A model generated the notes under the pieces. The model was not told the origin of the DNA. It saw only the letters and a program-made list of their open reading frames with translations, and did not search any database. The translations under genes were made by a program, and so were the position numbers. Shown one piece after another: positions 25,230 through 34,268 of a stretch of DNA of 64,000 nucleotides. Origin of the DNA: an uncultured Bacteroidales bacterium (GTDB lineage Bacteria; Bacteroidota; Bacteroidia; Bacteroidales; WCHB1-69); the NCBI GenBank assembly GCA_905233625.1, contig CAJOFJ010000002.1, forward strand, positions 83,284 to 147,283, in the 5' to 3' direction. Numbering within the stretch: the stretch's first letter is position 1; each line of letters opens with the position of its first letter.

Positions 25230-26501
25230 ATGAAGAAGACCTTATTGACGTTTGTGAGTTTAATTGTTTTGATATCAATAAGTTATGCGCAGGGATATGA
25301 TCCGAGTGGCCGCCAAACCAAGCCGACTGCCTCGCAATTGATGGAGAAATACTTTAATCCCATTACCACGGCGGTGCCGTTTTTGATGATAGCCCCCGAT
25401 GCCCGTTCCGCGGGTATGGGCGATATCGGTAGCTGCAGCTCTGCCGACGCGAACAGCCAGCACCACAATCCATCCAAATATGTGTTTAACAAAAGCAAAT
25501 TTGGTATATCTTTTTCATACAGTCCGTGGTTGACCAGCCTGAGCAAGTCGTTGGGCATTAGTCTGGCATATTTGGGAACGTTTTGGAAAATCACAGATAT
25601 GGACGCTATCGCCTTCTCGTTGAGATATTTCCATTTGGGAACCATTGATTTTACCGACGAGTATGGCCAGGTGTACGCCAATCCCAGTCCGAATGAGTTT
25701 GCCATCGACTTTACTTACGCTCGTAAGTTGACGGATGTATTCTCCATGGCATTGACCCCTCGTTTCATCTATTCCAATATCACCGCCGGCTATAGCATGT
25801 ACGATGCCAGTGGCAAACCGGGTTTGGCCGGAGCCGCCGACCTGTCGTTGTGCTATGAGCAGAGTTTCAGAACAAAAGGTATGGAAAATAGCACCGTTCG
25901 TTTGGGTGTCAATATCACCAATATGGGAAACAAGATGACCTATTCGTCGAATGCATCACCCGAAGCACGTGACTTTTTGCCGGCCAACCTGAAAATCGGT
26001 TTGGGTTATACGATGGATTTTGACGGATATAACAGCTTGTCCATTATGGGCGAAATGAACAAATTGTTGGTGCCCACTCCTCCCAAATATGCGAGAGACT
26101 CCCTGGGCAACCGCTATATTGTGGCGGGAAAAAACAACAAAATTTCTTCCGCACAGGGTATTTTCCAGTCGTTTTATGACGCTCCCGGTGGTTTTAGAGA
26201 GGAATTGTACGAAATAGCCTGGGCGTATGGTATCGAATATGCTTACAACAACCTCTTGTTTGTGCGTACCGGTGGTTTCTTTGAAAGCAAATACAAAGGT
26301 AACCGTAAATATTTGACCTTCGGTGCCGGTTTGCATTACAATATCTTCCAGATTGATGTTTCCTATCTGTTTTCGGTGAGCGATCAGCACCATCCGCTGG
26401 AACATACTCTCCGTTTCACCTTGACTTTCGATCTGAAGTCCTTTAATAAGGATGAAATCAAAAAACAGGACAAGCCGCAAGGCCGTATGGACAGATTGTA
26501 A
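25230..26501 (+). CDS. porV: T9SS outer-membrane protein PorV
   Basis: A 423-residue FadL-like beta-barrel (signal peptide at about 1-20, cleaved after ISYA). The segment PFLMIAPDARSAGMGDIG near residues 50-67 is characteristic of PorV. PorV receives T9SS cargo from the translocon and shuttles it to PorU and the attachment complex. It follows porU directly, with a 12-bp palindrome GGCAATATTGCC in the gap (25181-25192), and ispF starts 15 bases after its stop. The porU-porV-ispF order is conserved in Porphyromonas, as I recall it. Confidence 0.93.
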   Translation: MKKTLLTFVSLIVLISISYAQGYDPSGRQTKPTASQLMEKYFNPITTAVPFLMIAPDARSAGMGDIGSCSSADANSQHHNPSKYVFNKSKFGISFSYSPWLTSLSKSLGISLAYLGTFWKITDMDAIAFSLRYFHLGTIDFTDEYGQVYANPSPNEFAIDFTYARKLTDVFSMALTPRFIYSNITAGYSMYDASGKPGLAGAADLSLCYEQSFRTKGMENSTVRLGVNITNMGNKMTYSSNASPEARDFLPANLKIGLGYTMDFDGYNSLSIMGEMNKLLVPTPPKYARDSLGNRYIVAGKNNKISSAQGIFQSFYDAPGGFREELYEIAWAYGIEYAYNNLLFVRTGGFFESKYKGNRKYLTFGAGLHYNIFQIDVSYLFSVSDQHHPLEHTLRFTLTFDLKSFNKDEIKKQDKPQGRMDRL

Positions 26502-26516
26502 AATATATGCTGGATT

Positions 26517-27002
26517 ATGAGAGTGGGTTTCGGTTATGATTCGCATCGTCTGGCAGAAGGTCGGAGATTGGTTTTAGGAGGGGTGGAGATTCCCTTCGGG
26601 AAAGGCTGTGTGGCCCATTCCGACGGCGATGCATTGATTCATGCCATTTGCGATGCCCTGCTCGGTGCCGCCGGCTTGTCGGATATCGGCAGCCATTTCC
26701 CTGATACCGATAATCAGTATAAAAATATTGATAGCAAGATACTTTTGGCCAAAGTAGTGGAGTTGTTGGATCAGAAAGGATTGAAAATCAATAATATAGA
26801 TTCAACAATCGTGATTGAACAGCCGAAGATGGCTCCCTATCACGATGCGATGATTCAGACCCTTGCAGGGGTGATGTGTATTGCACCGGGACGACTTGCC
26901 ATCAAAGCCAAGACCAACGAGAAACTGGGTTTTGTAGGCAGTGGCGACGGTGTGGTCTGCTTTGCCACCTGCACGCTCGCCGAACTGAAAACTGAAAACT
27001 GA
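26517..27002 (+). CDS. ispF: 2-C-methyl-D-erythritol 2,4-cyclodiphosphate synthase IspF
   Basis: A 161-residue enzyme of the MEP isoprenoid pathway, converting CDP-ME 2-phosphate to ME-cyclodiphosphate with release of CMP. Metal ligands are visible as Asp8 and His10 (GYDSHRL) and His42 (AHSDGDALIHA), and SDIGSHFPDTD, EQPKMAPY and KAKTNEKLGFVGSGDGV are the remaining family motifs. It is probably co-transcribed with porV. The last codons (LKTEN, stop) are formed by the heptamer repeat that fills the following spacer, so the C-terminus has been overwritten by repeat DNA. Confidence 0.96.
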   Translation: MRVGFGYDSHRLAEGRRLVLGGVEIPFGKGCVAHSDGDALIHAICDALLGAAGLSDIGSHFPDTDNQYKNIDSKILLAKVVELLDQKGLKINNIDSTIVIEQPKMAPYHDAMIQTLAGVMCIAPGRLAIKAKTNEKLGFVGSGDGVVCFATCTLAELKTEN

Positions 27003-27162
27003 AAGTTGAAAACTGAAAACTGAAAATTGAAATTTTGAATTTTGAATTTTGAATTTAACCCCTAATAACTAATAACTAATAACTAATAACTATCAACTAT
27101 CAACTATTAACTATTAACTATCCACTATCCACTATCCACCTACTAACCCCTATCCCCTAACC
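26985..27162. repeat. Heptamer-period repeat array between ispF and cdsA
   Basis: About 178 bases with a strict 7-base period whose unit changes stepwise: AACTGAA, then TTTTGAA, CTAATAA, CTATCAA, CTATTAA, CTATCCA, and finally CCCCTAT-like units. The array covers the 3' end of ispF. Confidence 0.85.
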
Positions 27163-27168
27163 CCTATC

Positions 27169-28017
27169 ATGTCCCCTCAATTCAAATCCCTCCTCACCCG
27201 CACTATTTCCGGCGCTGTTTTTGTGGCGCTGGTGGTAGGCTCGTTTTTTGTGCCTTCGTATTTCCAATTTGCCCTGTTTGTATTCTTTGCCGCGGTTGCC
27301 ACATACGAATACCTCCACATTGTGGAAACGGACGGGATCAGGTCGCATAAGGTTTTAGGAGTGTTGATGACAGTTTTGATGGTGGAAGGAGGATATATAC
27401 GGCAAAGTATGAGTTTTGGCTGGTTGTTGGTTGTGCTGCTGATGCTGTCCATTCCAGTAATTGAATTGTTCCGGAAAGGAGAAAAGCCGTTCAACAATAT
27501 CGCTCACAATTTCTTGCCGGTATTATGGATAGGTGTTCCTTTCACTTTGGCGGGGGTGACCAATGTCATGCTGTTTCAAGAAGAGGCTTTGTTGGCGCTG
27601 TTTATCCTTTTGTGGACTTCCGATACTTTTGCTTATTGCGGAGGTTCTTTGTTTGGAAAGCATAAAATGTTTGAGAGAATATCCCCTAAGAAAACTTGGG
27701 AAGGCTTTGCCATCGGCGGTTTGTTCGCTTGCGGTGTCGCAGTGGGCTTGTCGTTTGTGCCGTATTTTCATAATGCCCTGTTGTATGAGGCAAGTACGAC
27801 TTTCAATGTGCTGGCATGGCTGGGTTTCGGCCTCGTTGTCTTTGTGACGGGCACTTTGGGAGACCTGATAGAATCCATGTTCAAGCGCTCTTACGGGGTG
27901 AAGGATTCCGGCAACATCATGCCGGGCCACGGCGGCATGCTCGACCGCTTTGACTCGTTCCTCTTCGCCATGCCGTTCTGTATGATTTATTGGGTGTTGA
28001 TTACATTCATTTATTGA
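27169..28017 (+). CDS. cdsA: Phosphatidate cytidylyltransferase CdsA
   Basis: A 282-residue inner-membrane enzyme that makes CDP-diacylglycerol from phosphatidate and CTP, the branch point of phospholipid synthesis. It has about eight hydrophobic segments. The signature SPKKTWEGFAIGG near residue 168 and the CDP-alcohol motif RSYGVKDSGNIMPGHGGMLDRFD near 240-263 are intact. The start is set just after the heptamer array. The stop codon TGA at 28015-28017 lies inside the first unit of the palindromic repeat array in the convergent spacer. Confidence 0.95.
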   Translation: MSPQFKSLLTRTISGAVFVALVVGSFFVPSYFQFALFVFFAAVATYEYLHIVETDGIRSHKVLGVLMTVLMVEGGYIRQSMSFGWLLVVLLMLSIPVIELFRKGEKPFNNIAHNFLPVLWIGVPFTLAGVTNVMLFQEEALLALFILLWTSDTFAYCGGSLFGKHKMFERISPKKTWEGFAIGGLFACGVAVGLSFVPYFHNALLYEASTTFNVLAWLGFGLVVFVTGTLGDLIESMFKRSYGVKDSGNIMPGHGGMLDRFDSFLFAMPFCMIYWVLITFIY

Positions 28018-28258
28018 TATTAATTCCCTTACGGGAAATGAATGTATGGGAACAATGTGTATTACCTATTGATATTGAATCCCTTACGGGATACAAATGC
28101 ATAACAATAATCCGCATTCTATTGATATTGAATCCCTTACGGGATAAGGGTGAGAAATGGATAATATGTTATGTACCTATTTTTCCCCGTCAGGGGAATA
28201 AATATCAATAGAGGTCGCATGTTGTATTCCATTATACCCTCGTAGAGGGTTCAATATT
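28013..28258. repeat. Cluster of five palindrome-bearing repeats in a convergent spacer
   Basis: Three direct copies of ATTGATATTGAATCCCTTAC plus GGGA(T) stand at 28013-28036, 28068-28092 and 28121-28145, with 28-31 base unique spacers. Two inverted, diverged copies stand at 28184-28209 and 28236-28258. Each contains a short hairpin (CCC-TTAC-GGG, CCCC-GTCA-GGGG or CCCTC-GTA-GAGGG). The cluster fills the gap between convergent cdsA and the M3 peptidase gene. Confidence 0.8.
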
Positions 28259-28264
28259 AATATT

Positions 28265-30283
28265 TTACAATAACCCGCTCCGCTTCAACAATGCCTCCAC
28301 TTTGGGTTCGCGCCCACGGAAATCCACAAACATTTGCATGGCCTCGCGACTGCCGCCACGGCAGAGTATGCAATCATGGAATTTCGTTGCAGTTTCTTTG
28401 TTGAAGATGCCTGTTTCCTGAAACAGCGAAAAAGCGTCGGCATCCAGCACCTCGGCCCATTTGTAGCCATAATATCCGGCAGCGTAGCCTCCTGAGAAAA
28501 TATGGGTAAAGGCGGTGCTGGTGCAACATCCCTTCGGTCGTGGGAAAAAATCAACCACTTTCATGGCCTCATGCTCCAAGGCTTCCAAATCGGGATTTAC
28601 CTCGGCTTCGTCGTGCCAGCACATATCCAGAAAACCGAATGACAATTGGCGGCACGACAGGTAACCCGCTTGGAAATTCTCCATCTCTTTTACCTTCTTG
28701 ATCAATGTTTCGGGAATAGCCTCGCCAGTTTGATAATGTTGGGCGAAGGATTGCAGGAAATGGATGTCGGAGGCCCAGTTCTCGTTGATTTGAGAGGGCA
28801 GCTCTACAAAGTCGCGGGGCACGCTGGTACCCGAAAGGCTGGTATAGGTCACTTCCGACAGCATCCCGTGCAGGGCATGGCCGAATTCATGCATAAAGGT
28901 GGTTAACTCGTTGAAAGTTAGTAAGGAAGCTTTGTCTGCGGTGGGAGGGGTGAAGTTCATCACCAGGGATACCAAGGGAATGATGTTTTCTCCTTGCGCG
29001 GTCTTGTGCTGTTCGCGGAAAGAGGTCATCCAGGCTCCTCCTTTTTTGTTCTCGCGAGGGAAGAAATCGAGATACAAAACAGCGATGATCTGGTCTTTCC
29101 GATGGACGAAATAGGTTTTTACATCTTCTTGATAGACAGGTATTTCTTTGGTTTCCACAAAATCCAGGTCATACAGCTGGTGCGCTAAACCGAACACGCC
29201 CTCAATCACTTTGTCCAGCGGGAAATACACTTTCAGCTCTTCTTCATTGAAATTGAATAGGCTTTCTTTCTGTTTTTCAGCATAATACGACATATCCCAG
29301 CGTTCAAAATCGCCTTCAAATCCCATTTTTCGGGCGAAATCCACCATCGACTGCATTTCTTTTTCGGCGCAAGCTCGGGAGGGTACTTCCAGTGTGTGCA
29401 ATAACTCGTACACATGGGCTTTGTCCTTGGCCATGCGTTCGGTGAGCACGTAGGAGGCGTAATCGCTGAAACCCAACAGTTTGGCGATTTGTTTGCGCAG
29501 CGAGGCAATTTCATAGACCAGCGCGCTGTTGTCATGGTTGTCGTGGAAGCAGCGTGAGGAGTAGTGCATGAAGAATTCCTGGCGCAACTCCCGGTCATCG
29601 GCATATTTCATGATGGCCTGGTAGCTGGGCATGGTGAGGTCGAAAAGCCAGCCGTCCAAACCCTTGGCTTTGGCCTTGTTGGCGGCAATGTCGCGGGCAC
29701 TTTGCGGCAAGCCTGCCAGCAGTTTTTCGTCGCTTATATGTCGGGTGAAAGCGTGGGTGGCGGCCAGCACGTTGTCGCTGAACTGCAGGGTGAGCTGCGA
29801 CAGACGCATGGTCAGTTGGTTATACTCTTTTTTTTCGTCGGGACTGAGTTTTGCACCGTGGCGGATAAAGTTCCGGTAGCTTTTCTCCGTCAGCATCCGC
29901 TCCTCTTCATTTAAGCCTTCCCGCTGTTCATATACCTCGTTAATCCGTTTGAACAGTTTTTCATTCAGTGTGATTTCGTTGTAAAAGGCTGTCAGTTCAG
30001 GTTGGATTTTCTGGGCCAGTTCTTGCAATTCCTGGGAGGTGTTGCACACCAGCAGGTTAAAGAAAATATCGGAGATACTGCCCAGCATTTCTCCTGAGCG
30101 GTCCAAAGTCGCGACAGTATTATTGAAGGTCGGTGCTTCAGCTTGGTCAGTAATGGCTTGTATTTCCTTTCTTGCCACTTCCAGGGCGTGATGGAAAGCC
30201 GGTTCATAATGCTCCGTCTTGATCAGGTTGAAAGGCGGGGTCTGGTATGGCGTTTGCCACGGAGAGGTTAAGGGGTTGTTCAT
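28265..30283 (-). CDS. M3-family metallopeptidase (oligopeptidase A / Dcp-like)
   Basis: A 672-residue zinc peptidase of family M3, cytosolic and without a signal peptide, which degrades short peptides. The zinc motif HEFGH lies near residue 465 (LTTFMHEFGHALHGML), with the downstream ligand-bearing ELPSQINENW and the C-terminal GGYAAGYYGYKWAEVLDADAF signature of M3A. N-terminal PFNLIKTEHYEPAF is common to PrlC and Dcp, so I do not separate the two. It converges with cdsA, and its stop lies 6 bases from the repeat cluster. Upstream is a heptamer-repeat spacer of about 220 bases. Confidence 0.9.
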   Translation of the reverse strand: MNNPLTSPWQTPYQTPPFNLIKTEHYEPAFHHALEVARKEIQAITDQAEAPTFNNTVATLDRSGEMLGSISDIFFNLLVCNTSQELQELAQKIQPELTAFYNEITLNEKLFKRINEVYEQREGLNEEERMLTEKSYRNFIRHGAKLSPDEKKEYNQLTMRLSQLTLQFSDNVLAATHAFTRHISDEKLLAGLPQSARDIAANKAKAKGLDGWLFDLTMPSYQAIMKYADDRELRQEFFMHYSSRCFHDNHDNSALVYEIASLRKQIAKLLGFSDYASYVLTERMAKDKAHVYELLHTLEVPSRACAEKEMQSMVDFARKMGFEGDFERWDMSYYAEKQKESLFNFNEEELKVYFPLDKVIEGVFGLAHQLYDLDFVETKEIPVYQEDVKTYFVHRKDQIIAVLYLDFFPRENKKGGAWMTSFREQHKTAQGENIIPLVSLVMNFTPPTADKASLLTFNELTTFMHEFGHALHGMLSEVTYTSLSGTSVPRDFVELPSQINENWASDIHFLQSFAQHYQTGEAIPETLIKKVKEMENFQAGYLSCRQLSFGFLDMCWHDEAEVNPDLEALEHEAMKVVDFFPRPKGCCTSTAFTHIFSGGYAAGYYGYKWAEVLDADAFSLFQETGIFNKETATKFHDCILCRGGSREAMQMFVDFRGREPKVEALLKRSGLL

Positions 30284-30297
30284 GGGGCGATGGGGAA

Positions 30298-30480
30298 GCT
30301 GAAAGTTGAAAACTGAAAGTTGAAAACTGAAAACTGAAAACTGAAAACTAAACTCTAAACTCTAAACATTAAACATTAGAACTCTGAATTTTGAATTCTG
30401 AATTTTGAATTCTGAATTTTTAATTCTCAGTTCTTAATTCTTAATTCTTAATTCTGCCCCCTATCCCCTGTAACCTGCAA
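30298..30480. repeat. Heptamer repeat array upstream of the M3 peptidase
   Basis: Units such as AACTGAA, AACTCTA/AACATTA, TTTTGAA/TTCTGAA and TTAATTC run with 7-base period through nearly the whole 224-base spacer between the M3 and LUD genes. No gene or clear promoter box is seen in it. Confidence 0.8.
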
Positions 30481-30507
30481 CCTGTCTCCTGTCCCTTGTA
30501 TTCCTGA

Positions 30508-31152
30508 TCACAGCACGAGCATCAAAATATACCTCGGCGTAAGCGGAGTGCGGATTTCCTGGTTGTCGCGGATGGTGAGTGGGGTGGGGCTGATGATCTC
30601 GTTCATCTCGTAAAGATTGCCTTCGTTGCGGTTTTGCTGTTGCTCCAAGGCTGTTTTCAGGTCGGGTACGATGTTGTTGGCGAAAGCGATGATGATAAGG
30701 TCGGAAGCCAAGCCTTTGACTGAAGGATAGAGAGAGTTGTGGGGGGAGAAGACAAAACTGCAGCTGTGGGCGATAAGGGCGTCGCTGAATACTATGGCTG
30801 CATCCGCGGGGGTGTTGACGTCAATGGCATCCACGTAATTTATATTGTTGGCTTTCAGTACATTGACAAATTGTGGTTTGGTGTTGAGCAGCACAGGATA
30901 ATTCTGCACTTGAAGTAATTTCACCAGGCGGCTGACAAATTGCTCCTTGGTGCAGGGCACGTATTTGCCCCCCAAAGCGCGGAATTGAACCACAAAATCA
31001 CGCACCAGGTCATCGCTGGGGGTGATGAAGTCGTCGGACAAGTCCAGGTTAGGGTAGCGATTGACACCCTTGGCCGATAAAGCGTGCCGGATGTCTTTGC
31101 GGATGGACTCTTTCGAGGTGGTTAAACTGCTTTCAGTACTTAAAGTTTCCAT
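30508..31152 (-). CDS. LUD-domain protein (YkgG/LutC-like)
   Basis: A 214-residue protein of the LUD (lactate utilisation) fold, related to LutC/YkgG. The segment SFVFSPHNSLYPSVKGLASDLIIIAFANNIVPDLKTAL near residues 130-170 carries the family's conserved IVPDLKTAL element. No lutA or lutB is nearby. It follows ftsH by 12 bases, so it belongs to the rsfS-ftsH transcript, a linkage I recall from other Bacteroidales. The specific substrate is unknown. Confidence 0.7.
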   Translation of the reverse strand: METLSTESSLTTSKESIRKDIRHALSAKGVNRYPNLDLSDDFITPSDDLVRDFVVQFRALGGKYVPCTKEQFVSRLVKLLQVQNYPVLLNTKPQFVNVLKANNINYVDAIDVNTPADAAIVFSDALIAHSCSFVFSPHNSLYPSVKGLASDLIIIAFANNIVPDLKTALEQQQNRNEGNLYEMNEIISPTPLTIRDNQEIRTPLTPRYILMLVL

Positions 31153-31164
31153 GATGTTGGTATG

Positions 31165-33327
31165 TTATGCCTGTTGTGTGGCAGTTTCGTTGTCATTGGG
31201 TTCGTTAGCGTCAGCGGTGTGATGGTCTGCGTCGGTGATGGTTGTGCCGGCATTGTCGTTTGGACGGGCACTATCGTCTTTGTTGGTATCACCGCTAACA
31301 AGTTCTTCATGATGGCCGAAGGGGCGTTTGCCGAAGATTTTCTCCAGATCTTCGGCGAAGATGACCTCGCGGTCCAGCAGCAGCTGGGCCAGCTGGGCGT
31401 GTTTCTCCTTGTTGGCAATCAGTATTTCCTTGGCTTTGTTGTAAGAGCTTTCAATCAGTTTATGCACTTCTTCGTCAATCTCCTGGGCGGTTTTTTCGCT
31501 GTAGGGCTTGGTGAAGGTGTAGTCGGACTGGCCGGTGGAGTCGTAATAGCTGATATTGCCTAATTTCTCATTCAGGCCATAATATGTGACCATGGCGTAC
31601 GCCTGTTTTGACACACGTTCGAGATCATTGAGGGCGCCGGTGGACACTTCGCCGAAGACTACTTCCTCGGCGGCGCGGCCTCCCAGAGTGGCGGTCATCT
31701 CGTCGAACATCTGGCTGAAAGTGGTGATTTGGCGCTCTTCGGGCAGGTACCAGGCAGCGCCGAGGGATTTGCCACGAGGCACAATGGTCACTTTCACCAA
31801 GGGAGAGGCGTGTTCCAGCAGCCAGCTCACGGTGGCGTGGCCCGCCTCGTGGTTGGCGATGACTTTTTTCTCTTGCGGCGAGATGATGCTGCCGCGTTTC
31901 TCCAAACCACCCACGATACGGTCGATGGCGGCGAGGAACTCTTCCTTGCCCACACTCTTCTTGCTGTTGCGGGCGGCAATCAGGGCAGCTTCGTTGCACA
32001 CATTGGCAATGTCGGCGCCGGAGAAACCGGGGGTCTGCTTGGCGAAGAAGTCCAGATCGACATCGGAGTTGAGTTTCAGCTTGCGCACGTGTACCTCAAA
32101 GATACCTTTTCGCTCGTTGAGGTTGGGCAGTTCCACATGAATTTGGCGGTCGAAGCGGCCGGCACGCAGCAGGGCGCGGTCCAGCACATCGGCACGGTTG
32201 GTGGCGGCGAGGATGATGACCCCGGTGTTGCTCGAGAAACCGTCCATCTCGGTCAGCAACTGGTTGAGGGTGCTCTCCCGCTCGTCGTTGGCCCCGCTCA
32301 TGACATTTTTGCCTCTGGCACGGCCAATGGCGTCAATCTCGTCGATGAAGATGATGCAAGGAGCTTTCTCCTTGGCAGTACGGAACAGGTCGCGCACGCG
32401 TGAGGCGCCTACTCCGACAAACATCTCCACAAAGTCGGAACCCGACAGTGAGAAGAAGGGAACCTTGGCTTCGCCAGCTACAGCCTTGGCCAGCAGGGTC
32501 TTGCCTGTTCCCGGAGGGCCTACCAGCAGGGCTCCTTTGGGGATTTTTCCGCCCAAAACGGTATATTTCTGCGGATTTCTCAGGAAGTCCACAATCTCTT
32601 CGATTTCGTATTTGGCCCCTTCCAAGCCGGCAACATCCTTGAAAGAAACATTCAATTGTGAGGTCTCGTCGAACAGCTGCGCTCTGGATTTGCCGATGTT
32701 GAAGATGCCCATTCCAGCGCCACCGCCGGCTCCTCCACCGCCTCGAATGGAACGGGTGGAGTAGAATAATAGCACTAAAATCAGGATGGTGGGCAGCATC
32801 CAGAAAATGAGTTCAAAACCCCAGCTTTTGCTGTTGTCTTCGGTAGTGGAAATCTCGTATTCCTGCTCCAGCTGACTGCGTGTCAACGAGCTGTCACTGG
32901 CCAGAGCATTGTTGATGGCCCGCTCTTGTGTGGCCTTCAGGTTTTCGTTAAATACTTGATAATCAGTGGTGACAATGAAGAATTGAGGACCTGTGAGGTT
33001 GTTCTGTTTCCGCAGGTTCTCATAGTCGCTTTTCGTTTTGATAGCTTCTTCTTTCAGGTAGATGTTCACTCGGTCGTTCTTCTTGACATACTCCAGTTTG
33101 TCGATGTCTTTGGCCACCACCATCTTGTTGAAACGGCTGTTGTCGATTTCGGTGGCGGGTGTTTCGGCGGTAAAGAACCAGTAGGCCAGCAGTGCCGCCG
33201 CCACAATCAAATAGACGTAGGTCAATGTGAATTTCGGCTTCTTGTTGTTGGCGTTGCTGGGATTCGGCCCTCCGAAGAAGGAAGAGTCGCTGTTTTTTCT
33301 TTTATTTTGTGTTTTTTGATTTGCCAT
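31165..33327 (-). CDS. ftsH: ATP-dependent zinc metalloprotease FtsH
   Basis: A 720-residue membrane AAA protease that degrades misassembled membrane proteins and short-lived regulators. Transmembrane segments lie at about 34-53 and 170-190 with a periplasmic loop between them. Walker A GPPGTGKT lies at 270-277, Walker [13 protein letters not shown] follows, and the zinc motif HEAGH lies near residue 495. The C-terminal 40 residues are a disordered Asp/Asn/Thr-rich tail. It lies downstream of rsfS across a repeat-filled 141-base spacer and upstream of the LUD gene. Confidence 0.97.
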   Translation of the reverse strand: MANQKTQNKRKNSDSSFFGGPNPSNANNKKPKFTLTYVYLIVAAALLAYWFFTAETPATEIDNSRFNKMVVAKDIDKLEYVKKNDRVNIYLKEEAIKTKSDYENLRKQNNLTGPQFFIVTTDYQVFNENLKATQERAINNALASDSSLTRSQLEQEYEISTTEDNSKSWGFELIFWMLPTILILVLLFYSTRSIRGGGGAGGGAGMGIFNIGKSRAQLFDETSQLNVSFKDVAGLEGAKYEIEEIVDFLRNPQKYTVLGGKIPKGALLVGPPGTGKTLLAKAVAGEAKVPFFSLSGSDFVEMFVGVGASRVRDLFRTAKEKAPCIIFIDEIDAIGRARGKNVMSGANDERESTLNQLLTEMDGFSSNTGVIILAATNRADVLDRALLRAGRFDRQIHVELPNLNERKGIFEVHVRKLKLNSDVDLDFFAKQTPGFSGADIANVCNEAALIAARNSKKSVGKEEFLAAIDRIVGGLEKRGSIISPQEKKVIANHEAGHATVSWLLEHASPLVKVTIVPRGKSLGAAWYLPEERQITTFSQMFDEMTATLGGRAAEEVVFGEVSTGALNDLERVSKQAYAMVTYYGLNEKLGNISYYDSTGQSDYTFTKPYSEKTAQEIDEEVHKLIESSYNKAKEILIANKEKHAQLAQLLLDREVIFAEDLEKIFGKRPFGHHEELVSGDTNKDDSARPNDNAGTTITDADHHTADANEPNDNETATQQA

Positions 33328-33356
33328 GGGTTGTTTTTGGGTTACTGGGGGGGGTA

Positions 33357-33465
33357 GAATTAAGAACTGAGAATTCAGAATTCAAAATTCAGAGTTCTAA
33401 TGTTTAATGTTTAGAGTTTAGAGTTTAGAGTTTAGTTTTCAGTTTTCAGTTTTCAGTTTTCAACT
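33357..33465. repeat. Heptamer repeat array between rsfS and ftsH
   Basis: Units AATTCAG/AATTCAA, TTTAGAG and TTTTCAG with 7-base period fill the spacer. It is the reverse-complement counterpart of the array at 30298-30480. Confidence 0.8.
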
Positions 33466-33468
33466 TCA

Positions 33469-33852
33469 CTAATTGATTCTCTGGATTTCCGCATCGCTAT
33501 ACAGATTCTCGAGCTTGTAGTATTCGCGGGCTTCGGGTTGGAAGATGTGGACCACCACGTTGAAATAGTCCAGCAGGATCCATTCGCCATTTGTTGTTCC
33601 TTCCACATGTTTGGGCAGGGTGTTGGCGTAGCGCTTGGTGGTTTCCTGCACAAAATCGCACAAAGTCTCCACATGGGGCTTGGAGTTGCCGCTGCAAATG
33701 ATGAAATAATCGAAAAATACGTGGTTGATTTTCTTGAGGTCGATGCTCACGATATCGACGCCTTGTTTTTCTATAAGTGCCTGGATGATAAGTTCTTCAA
33801 TCTTTCCTTCGAATTCTTTGACTTCTGCTTTTACCTTGATTTTCTTTGCCAT
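33469..33852 (-). CDS. rsfS: Ribosomal silencing factor RsfS
   Basis: A 127-residue Iojap/RsfS protein that binds uL14 and blocks subunit joining when nutrients are scarce. Conserved elements are DIVSIDLKKIN, DYFIICSGNSKPHVETL near residue 50, EGTTNGEWILLDYFNVVVHIF near 87 and REYYKLENLY near 112. The ATG at 33852 is chosen because the alternative at 33888 lies inside the -7 box (33886-33893). It is the first gene of the rsfS-ftsH-LUD group. Confidence 0.93.
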   Translation of the reverse strand: MAKKIKVKAEVKEFEGKIEELIIQALIEKQGVDIVSIDLKKINHVFFDYFIICSGNSKPHVETLCDFVQETTKRYANTLPKHVEGTTNGEWILLDYFNVVVHIFQPEAREYYKLENLYSDAEIQRIN

Positions 33853-33885
33853 ATAAAATATTATTGATTTATTCAAACTAATCTG

Positions 33886-33893
33886 CAAAGATA
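33886..33893 (-). promoter_or_regulatory. -7 box for rsfS-ftsH
   Basis: The minus strand reads TATCTTTG followed by C, a consensus box, 34 bases upstream of the chosen start codon; it rules out the longer rsfS frame. Confidence 0.65.
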
Positions 33894-33903
33894 CAAATTT
33901 TTT

Positions 33904-34112
33904 TAATGTGCCAATGAGGTAATGTGCTAATGTGCTAATTAATTGGGTTAGGAGGTTAGAAGATTATGTTTAGTGTTTAATGTTTAGTGTTAGCTTGTAG
34001 AGCCGCATCGCATGCGTCCATCGCTTTTGAATTTTGAATTTTGAATTTTGAATTCTGAATTCTGAATTCTGAATTCTAACCACTAACCACTAACCACTAA
34101 CCCCTATTCCCT
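33904..34112. repeat. Repeat-filled spacer between rsfS and the secreted-protein gene
   Basis: AATGTGCTAATGTGC-type octamers, TTTAGTG units, a degenerate GTAGAGCCGC...GCATGCGTC palindrome near 33997-34018, then TTTTGAA/TTCTGAA and ACCACTA heptamers. No coding potential was seen. Confidence 0.7.
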
Positions 34113-34173
34113 ACTGTTAATAACTATTCATAACTTTTAACACATATTTGCCTTCAATGACTTTTATTATTTG

Positions 34174-34181
34174 TACATTTG
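34174..34181 (+). promoter_or_regulatory. -7 box for the 1463-residue secreted protein
   Basis: TACATTTG followed by C, with TTTG at 34147-34150 as a possible but widely spaced -33. It implies a leader of about 80 bases before the ATG at 34269. Confidence 0.5.
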
Positions 34182-34268
34182 CAGACTATGCATATTTATA
34201 GGATAATTTAAAAACTGATTGAAAATCAAATCGTTAAATCATATAATTATTCATCAAAACAAATCAAA

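Noticed and set aside
28013..28258. CRISPR array
   Set aside because: Spacing is CRISPR-like for three copies, but repeats diverge, two are inverted, there are only five, and no cas gene is in the window.
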